From: Lihuaxuella thermophila
GTDB lineage: Bacteria; Bacillota; Bacilli; Thermoactinomycetales; Thermoactinomycetaceae
DNA length: 64,000 nucleotides
Assembly (NCBI RefSeq): GCF_900110165.1
Contig: NZ_FOCQ01000010.1
Coordinates: forward strand, 1 to 64,000
Direction: 5' to 3'
Part shown: in pieces, positions 59,488-64,000 of the stretch
Layout of the letters: the number at the start of each line of letters is the position of its first letter
Position numbering within the stretch: the first letter of the stretch is position 1
Position numbers and translations under genes: made by a program
The notes under the pieces: model-generated
Seen by the model: the letters and a program-made list of their open reading frames with translations, nothing else
The model's database searches: none
What the model was told of the DNA's origin: nothing

Positions 59488-60138
59488 TTATTCCAGCTGC
59501 TCTTCAATGGTTCGAATGATCGTCTCTTTGGGTGGAGCCGCATTGATTTGCTGATCGCCTATGATAACGATGGGCGTAGCCATAAATTGGATACGTTCGA
59601 ATTCCTTTTGCATCTGATCCAATTCTTCGACAAATTCATCCGAGTCAAAATCCTTTTTAAATTTGTTTGTATCTAACCCAAGCGTTGAAGCATACTGTTG
59701 GAAAATGGCTGGGTTGGCCCGGCTCCATTCGGCTTGCTTCTGGAATAACAGGTCATTCATCTGTTCAAAGGTGTTTTGTCGGTCTGCTGCAAATGCCGCC
59801 ATGGCCGCCTCTTTCGCATTGGGGTGATTGGGAACCTGTTTGTATACGATTTTGATCTTGCCGGTTTTCACATACTGCTTCTCTTCCTCGACCTCTTTTA
59901 GCGTTTGATGCAGGATCCTGCAAGCACCACACCCGTAGTCTGTAAAAATGATCAGTGTAAGTTCTGCCTGTGCCGACCCCACAACGGTACCGGAACTGGA
60001 TTTCAGAATGTCCGGATGCCGAAACGTCTGCTTTGCTTTGACTGGTTCAACAGTTGGGTTAAACACAAACTGAAAATATAGCAATGCCGCAACCATCGAT
60101 AAACTGAGCCACAGGACGATTTTTGCATTCCTGCTCAT
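59488..60138 (-). CDS. DsbA-like thiol-disulfide oxidase, membrane-anchored
   Basis: 216 residues. An N-terminal anchor (about 7-27) precedes a thioredoxin fold with the active-site motif C-G-A-C (Cys70-Cys73, within FTDYGCGACR), a helical insert (about 100-160), and cis-Pro in MATPIVIIGD. It belongs to the DsbA/BdbD group and would oxidise cysteines outside the membrane. Its start overlaps the preceding stop by 4 bases. Position next to two Cys-rich precursors suggests it forms their disulfides. Confidence 0.88.
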   Translation of the reverse strand: MSRNAKIVLWLSLSMVAALLYFQFVFNPTVEPVKAKQTFRHPDILKSSSGTVVGSAQAELTLIIFTDYGCGACRILHQTLKEVEEEKQYVKTGKIKIVYKQVPNHPNAKEAAMAAFAADRQNTFEQMNDLLFQKQAEWSRANPAIFQQYASTLGLDTNKFKKDFDSDEFVEELDQMQKEFERIQFMATPIVIIGDQQINAAPPKETIIRTIEEQLE

Positions 60139-60431
60139 CGGCCATGCTCTCCTTTAGACCTCGCTGACCGCCTCCCGATCAGAGCCGCGACTGTGATCAG
60201 CAAGCATGCTCCTGCCGCAATCTCATATTCGATGCCCGGCATCGACGATGGTTTTTCCACATTGGCCGGCTTCGGGGGCAAACCTCCTGGAGGCGGGCTT
60301 TGTTCGATGCTTTGCTTTACAAGGGCATCTGTCTTAGCAATTTGAATGTTTTTCTCACGGATAAATAATCCGGCAAAAATCAAGAAACCGATTAAAGACA
60401 AGATCAATAGCAGGTTCCACTTGTTTTTCAT
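60135..60431 (-). CDS. Small two-helix membrane protein with Pro-rich linker, unknown
   Basis: 98 residues. Helix 1 (about 6-23: LLLILSLIGFLIFAGLF) is followed by an outward linker rich in proline (SPPPGGLPPKPANVEKPSS), a second helix (about 70-88), and a basic tail. I do not recognise a family. ATG 60431 with AAAGGACGG; it overlaps dsbA by 4 bases, so it is part of the RiPP operon. It may tether the exporter and DsbA or serve immunity. Confidence 0.7.
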   Translation of the reverse strand: MKNKWNLLLILSLIGFLIFAGLFIREKNIQIAKTDALVKQSIEQSPPPGGLPPKPANVEKPSSMPGIEYEIAAGACLLITVAALIGRRSARSKGEHGR

Positions 60432-60447
60432 GGCAACCGTCCTTTCA

Positions 60448-62247
60448 TCACGCTTTCGATGAATGAATTTGTGCAGGGATGTCTTGGGAGTGAAATTGTT
60501 TATACAAAGATGCATACAGTCCATCCTGCCTTATAAGGTCATGGTGCAGTCCTTCTTGTATAACGGAGCCTTTATCCAAAACGATGATACGATCTTCCGG
60601 CCGAATTCCCGATAACCGGTGGGCAATCACGAGAACGGTTCTTTTTTCAATCAAAGACTCGAGTGAAGCTTGAACCCATTTTTCCGATTGTGAATCCAGT
60701 GCCGACGTAGGCTCGTCCAACACCAGAATCTGGGGGTTTTTCAAAAACATGCGGGCGATGGCGATGCGCTGCTTTTCGCCGCCGGATAACTTATAACCCC
60801 GTTCGCCCACTACCGTATCGTAACCATGTTCCAACTGCATAATCTTCTCATGGATACAAGCCCGCCTCGCTGCTTCGATCATTTGCGCTTCCGATGCTTC
60901 AGGATTGGCCAGCATAATATTCTCGCGGATTGTGTCATGGAGCAAATATACTTCTTGAGATAACACGCCCACAAAGCGATGAACCGTAGTTGATGCCAGC
61001 TGCCTGATATCGATCCCGTCCAGAAGTACTTGTCCTGACTGCGGGTCCAATAAGCGACATACCAGATAGGCTAAGGTGGTCTTTCCCGCTCCGCTTTTTC
61101 CGACGATATACACTTTTTCTCCGGCCGCGATTTTGAGATTGATCTCTTTTAGTACCGGATGACGCTTATCATAGCTGACACTGACATCTTTGAATTCCAC
61201 CTGTCCTTTGATCTGATCCGGATTGACAGGATTTTTTACCGGCAGTAAATCGGGTTCCATGTCCATATACGACAATATGCGTTCAAACATGGCGCGGGCC
61301 CCTTTGAGCATCATACCCAATTGGCCCATTTGCTGAATCGGATTAAAGAGCGTCCCGATATAGGCTGCAAAAGCCACTGCGATCCCCGCGCTGACCTCTA
61401 ACGGGCTTCCGGGTCTGCCAAACCAATAAACCAGAATCGGAGCAATGGAAGTCCCCATGGAAAGAATAAAGGAAAACGCGCTTCCATAAGCTGACTGTTT
61501 CAGCGTCAAGTCTCGGATCGTATCCAACAGACGGGAATAACGCTGAAATACGCTGTCTTTGCTGTTGAACAACTTGCTTAACATCATTCCGCTTACTGTG
61601 AGGTTTTCTGCGATAAACGATTGGCTTTCACTATTTTTATTTAACAATTGTTTCGTGGTTTTATAGGCGAGCTTTCCAAACAACGAGACAGGTAAAAACA
61701 TTAAGGGTACCACAACGAGGATGAGCAGAGAAAGCTTCCAGTTGAGGGCAAACATCATAAATAATGTGACAACGATGGTTAATCCGGACTGAACGGTAAA
61801 CAGAATCGGCTTGAGTACGGTATCCCCCATGGAATGGGTCTCTGATGTTAGCCTGCTCATGATTTCGCCCGACTTCTCTTCGGTAAAAAAGCGGATGGAT
61901 TGCTCCTGAATCTTGGCGAATAAACGCTTTCGAAGATTCATTACAATATGAGTGGAAAAACCAGTGATCAGCAGGCTTTGCACGGAGTAAAACAAAGACT
62001 GAAGAATCGCCACACCGAACAGAGCCAGCAGTAATGTTGAGAAACTATACGCACTCGTGCCGGAAAAACCGTGATCCACCAGTTCCGCGATGATCAGTGG
62101 AGTCATCGGTGAGAGGCATGCTTGCGCCAGTACGAGAAGTGACAGGCCGGCGACGATCCCCCACCGTCCTCCCGACAAATGGACTACTCTTTTCCATATA
62201 TACAAGGAGGAGGGTTCGGCAATATTCGGTTTATGGCCAATGTGCAT
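60448..62247 (-). CDS. ABC transporter with fused membrane and ATPase domains (RiPP exporter)
   Basis: 599 residues: six membrane helices (about 40-330), then an ATPase with Walker A GKSGAGKTT, Q-loop LSQEVYLL, signature YKLSGGEKQR, Walker B ILVLDEPTSALD and the H-loop AHRLSG. It is the type of exporter (McjD-like D protein) found in lasso clusters. No N-terminal C39 peptidase domain is present, so leader removal must be done elsewhere. Start ATG 62247 has GAGGTTG upstream; an in-frame ATG at 62271 overlaps the mauE-like stop (ATGA) but lacks a ribosome binding site. Confidence 0.93.
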   Translation of the reverse strand: MHIGHKPNIAEPSSLYIWKRVVHLSGGRWGIVAGLSLLVLAQACLSPMTPLIIAELVDHGFSGTSAYSFSTLLLALFGVAILQSLFYSVQSLLITGFSTHIVMNLRKRLFAKIQEQSIRFFTEEKSGEIMSRLTSETHSMGDTVLKPILFTVQSGLTIVVTLFMMFALNWKLSLLILVVVPLMFLPVSLFGKLAYKTTKQLLNKNSESQSFIAENLTVSGMMLSKLFNSKDSVFQRYSRLLDTIRDLTLKQSAYGSAFSFILSMGTSIAPILVYWFGRPGSPLEVSAGIAVAFAAYIGTLFNPIQQMGQLGMMLKGARAMFERILSYMDMEPDLLPVKNPVNPDQIKGQVEFKDVSVSYDKRHPVLKEINLKIAAGEKVYIVGKSGAGKTTLAYLVCRLLDPQSGQVLLDGIDIRQLASTTVHRFVGVLSQEVYLLHDTIRENIMLANPEASEAQMIEAARRACIHEKIMQLEHGYDTVVGERGYKLSGGEKQRIAIARMFLKNPQILVLDEPTSALDSQSEKWVQASLESLIEKRTVLVIAHRLSGIRPEDRIIVLDKGSVIQEGLHHDLIRQDGLYASLYKQFHSQDIPAQIHSSKA

Positions 62248-62267
62248 GATATCAACCTCATTTTCGG

Positions 62268-62681
62268 TCATATTCCGATGAACAATACGATTAAAGCTCC
62301 CAGATAAACGCCGTTCCATGCAACTTTTCGCCAGGTTACTTTCTCAGGTGCATGCATGCCAAAACATCCGCATCCAAATGGTAGAATTTGATTCATATGG
62401 GCCAACATCAGCACAATAAAATTGACTTGTAATACGGCCCCTGCAATGATTCCTTCAAATCTGAGAATATTGAGGCAAATGGTAACTCCAACCATAAATT
62501 CAAGAGGGCCGATCAAGACAGCCAGCCACTGCGCGATTCTCCCTTTGGGGATAAGGGAATACCCTTCCATCACGCGATAAAAAGAATAGGGATTTTTAAT
62601 TTTGCCCAGACTGCTTTTCATGTAGAGAAAGCCCACTACGACACAGAGGAGTTGATAGATGATATGTTCCATCTCCGTCAC
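62268..62681 (-). CDS. MauE/DoxX-like membrane protein
   Basis: 137 residues, four helices: VVGFLYMKSSLGKIKNPYSF, IAQWLAVLIGPLEFMVGVTICL, and a C-G-C-F-G-M motif near 105. This is the MauE branch of DoxX-like proteins, which in methylamine dehydrogenase maturation works with MauD to form disulfides. GTG 62681 overlaps the preceding stop by 4 bases (GTGA); ATG 62672 with AGGTGACGG is an alternative start. Confidence 0.8.
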   Translation of the reverse strand: MTEMEHIIYQLLCVVVGFLYMKSSLGKIKNPYSFYRVMEGYSLIPKGRIAQWLAVLIGPLEFMVGVTICLNILRFEGIIAGAVLQVNFIVLMLAHMNQILPFGCGCFGMHAPEKVTWRKVAWNGVYLGALIVLFIGI

Positions 62682-63127
62682 CTGCCGGTTTGAAGCAGTT
62701 TGGATTGAATGAAATGAACGATCTTATCAAAGGGCAATCGATCCGGTTGATTCATTAACGAATCGACAACCTTCTGATCCCGATACACGAATACCGCGGG
62801 CACAAATTTCACTTGCAATTCAGCAAGGTAAGGGCAAACCGGACATGTACCCGAGAGCGGGTCCGCACCCTCGGTCACATTTACAGCCATAAAGGAAATG
62901 TGATGTTTTGAACAAAATTGATGCAGTTTGTTCATATATTTCATGGTTTGAACACATGTGTAGGCATCATAGAACATGACGACGCAGATGTCGTGTCTTT
63001 TTATAAACGGAACCAGCTGGCTCACCGGTGATGTAAGACGGTGAACCACATTTGCCGACCGGTTGATCCGGTAGACCGTCACTCCGAGCAACAAAACAAA
63101 CAACGAACTTACCAGTAATAATCCCAT
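62678..63127 (-). CDS. Membrane-anchored thioredoxin-fold protein (MauD/TlpA-like)
   Basis: 149 residues. An N-terminal anchor (about 1-18) precedes a thioredoxin-like domain with cis-Pro in KFVPAVFVYRD. The canonical active-site position reads Y-T-C-V-Q-T (one Cys only), while a C-P-V-C motif lies farther on, at about residues 100-103. This layout, plus the MauE-like gene after it, suggests a MauD/MauE-type pair with a shifted CxxC. ATG 63127, two bases after the cyclase stop, with GAGGTAG upstream. Confidence 0.75.
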   Translation of the reverse strand: MGLLLVSSLFVLLLGVTVYRINRSANVVHRLTSPVSQLVPFIKRHDICVVMFYDAYTCVQTMKYMNKLHQFCSKHHISFMAVNVTEGADPLSGTCPVCPYLAELQVKFVPAVFVYRDQKVVDSLMNQPDRLPFDKIVHFIQSKLLQTGR

Positions 63128-63128
63128 A

Positions 63129-64000
63129 TCACGCTACCTCGGACTTTACATATTTTCTTAGCCATAACTCCAATGACAGAGCAGCATAAAATTGCATTCC
63201 ATTGCTCAATTGACCATGACGGTAAAGAGTGATTTGGTTTAACAAACGTCCTTGATAGATCAACCCCATTTCTTCTAATACGGGCTTGCGCAAGATCGGG
63301 TAAAGGTGGTTCCATTCATGTTTCAGACCGTCAAACAGCAAGTGATCATGTGATGTTTTCGTCTGCCGACTCGCGATTCCATCCGGCAGGATTCCTTTCA
63401 GTGCCCGTCTCAACAAGACTTTTGTCTGTGCCTCTTTAATTTTTTGTTCCAGGGGGACGTTGTACATAAATTCAACCAGCCGTTGATCCAAAAAAGGATA
63501 TCTTGTCTCCATTCCCAAGGCTTCCGAGACATAATGCTGAACAAAGCTAAAATTGCGTGCGCGATTAATATATTCATACTGCGCTCTGCGTACAGGGTCG
63601 TAAATGGAATAACCTTCCACAAACCGTTGTTTGGCCTCATTGAAATACTTCGGCAACAAAACAGGATGCTCTTTTTCCTCAAATAATAAAGGCTTCAATC
63701 CATAGTCAATTACCGCATTCAGCATCGTTTCGTTATAGCACTTCGCCAATTGGCCGGCTTCCCTCATAAATCTGAACAGTCTCAGTTTTCTGAGATAATC
63801 GGAAATATAGTTGCGATGGAATCCGAAGATTTCATCCCCCGCGTACCCTTGTAACGCTACTTTGGCTTTTCTCTTTGCAGCCCGTTGATAGAGCTGGTAA
63901 TTGAGCGCATAGGATAATTGGGGCAAACTGGGTTCATCTGTTGATGGAGAGTACTCGGGATAATCCTTCAGCATATACAAATCATCGCTGATGACAAATT
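63129..64000 (-). CDS. Asparagine-synthase-family macrolactam cyclase (lasso C protein), C-terminal part
   Basis: About 290 residues are visible; the frame stays open to the window edge, so the N-terminal amidotransferase domain and PP-loop lie beyond 64000. The visible part has LQGYAGDEIFGFHRNYI, ETRYPFLDQRLVEFMYNVPLEQK and ILPDGIASRQTK, all normal for the synthase domain of asparagine synthetases and lasso cyclases, which adenylate an Asp/Glu side chain so that Gly1 closes the ring. Five operon genes, including the exporter and two precursors, follow within 4-17 bases or overlapping, except for the precursors themselves. Confidence 0.85.
   Translation of the reverse strand, partial: FVISDDLYMLKDYPEYSPSTDEPSLPQLSYALNYQLYQRAAKRKAKVALQGYAGDEIFGFHRNYISDYLRKLRLFRFMREAGQLAKCYNETMLNAVIDYGLKPLLFEEKEHPVLLPKYFNEAKQRFVEGYSIYDPVRRAQYEYINRARNFSFVQHYVSEALGMETRYPFLDQRLVEFMYNVPLEQKIKEAQTKVLLRRALKGILPDGIASRQTKTSHDHLLFDGLKHEWNHLYPILRKPVLEEMGLIYQGRLLNQITLYRHGQLSNGMQFYAALSLELWLRKYVKSEVA

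Noticed and set aside
1-64000. CRISPR array, prophage or insertion sequence
   Set aside because: No regularly spaced repeats, integrase, transposase or phage structural genes were seen. The only tandem repeats are the tRNA blocks.

Overview
The window looks like a chromosomal stretch of a Gram-positive, spore-former-type bacterium of the Bacillota (order Bacillales). The pointers are a glmS ribozyme ahead of glmS, a lysine (L-box) riboswitch ahead of a lysine permease, a cdaA-cdaR-glmM-glmS block, an ndoAI-ndoA toxin-antitoxin pair beside alr, an rsbU-rsbV-rsbW-sigB operon, a FloT/NfeD raft pair, strong AGGAGG-type ribosome binding sites, and frequent GTG/TTG starts. A PEP carboxylase and long rrn-linked tRNA arrays would fit Thermoactinomycetaceae, but that family assignment is inference.

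Layout. 1-2757: the 3' end of a 5S rRNA, then a 21-gene tRNA array built by segmental duplication, with a collapsed tRNA-Val remnant and a decayed 16S rRNA fragment at its end. 3237-4731: a frameshifted amidase. 4949-15509: arginase, PEP carboxylase, the c-di-AMP cyclase and its regulator, then glmM and ribozyme-controlled glmS for UDP-GlcNAc supply. 15778-23431: an exopolysaccharide operon (Wzz-like, flippase, polymerase, two glycosyltransferases, an asparagine-synthase-like protein). 23511-36426: mixed transport and metabolism, including an ArsB/NhaD-type permease, inositol monophosphatase, riboswitch-controlled lysine permease, a TIMP-like secreted protein, RraA-like protein, the kbl-tdh threonine degradation pair, a VTT membrane protein, a Tat-exported N,N-dimethylformamidase-like protein, a LysE exporter and an HxlR regulator. 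36839-40465: floT-nfeD, small membrane and monooxygenase genes, acpS. 40647-45932: a four-carbon acid sugar (threonate/erythronate type) catabolic cluster with a degenerate PrpR-like activator. 46139-48618: ECF sigma, zinc anti-sigma and a bactofilin-like membrane protein. 49037-57278: nnrD, a YdcC-like lipoprotein, alr, ndoAI/ndoA and the compact sigB operon. 57542-58294: an L,D-transpeptidase.

58437-64000 (minus strand, running off the right edge) is the most striking part. It is a ribosomal-peptide cluster of lasso type, with an asparagine-synthase-family cyclase, an exporter, and two paralogous precursors. Their leaders carry the lasso YxxP...G...L signature, and their predicted cores are unusually long (40-41 residues), with Gly1, Glu8 and four conserved cysteines. 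The same operon carries a full set of thiol-disulfide proteins: a DsbA-like oxidase, a VKOR-like protein (frameshifted here), a thioredoxin-fold membrane protein and a MauE/DoxX-like protein. The expected leader-binding and protease genes (B1/B2) are not visible and would have to lie beyond 64000. The working hypothesis is a disulfide-stabilised, extra-long lasso peptide with its own oxidative folding pathway.
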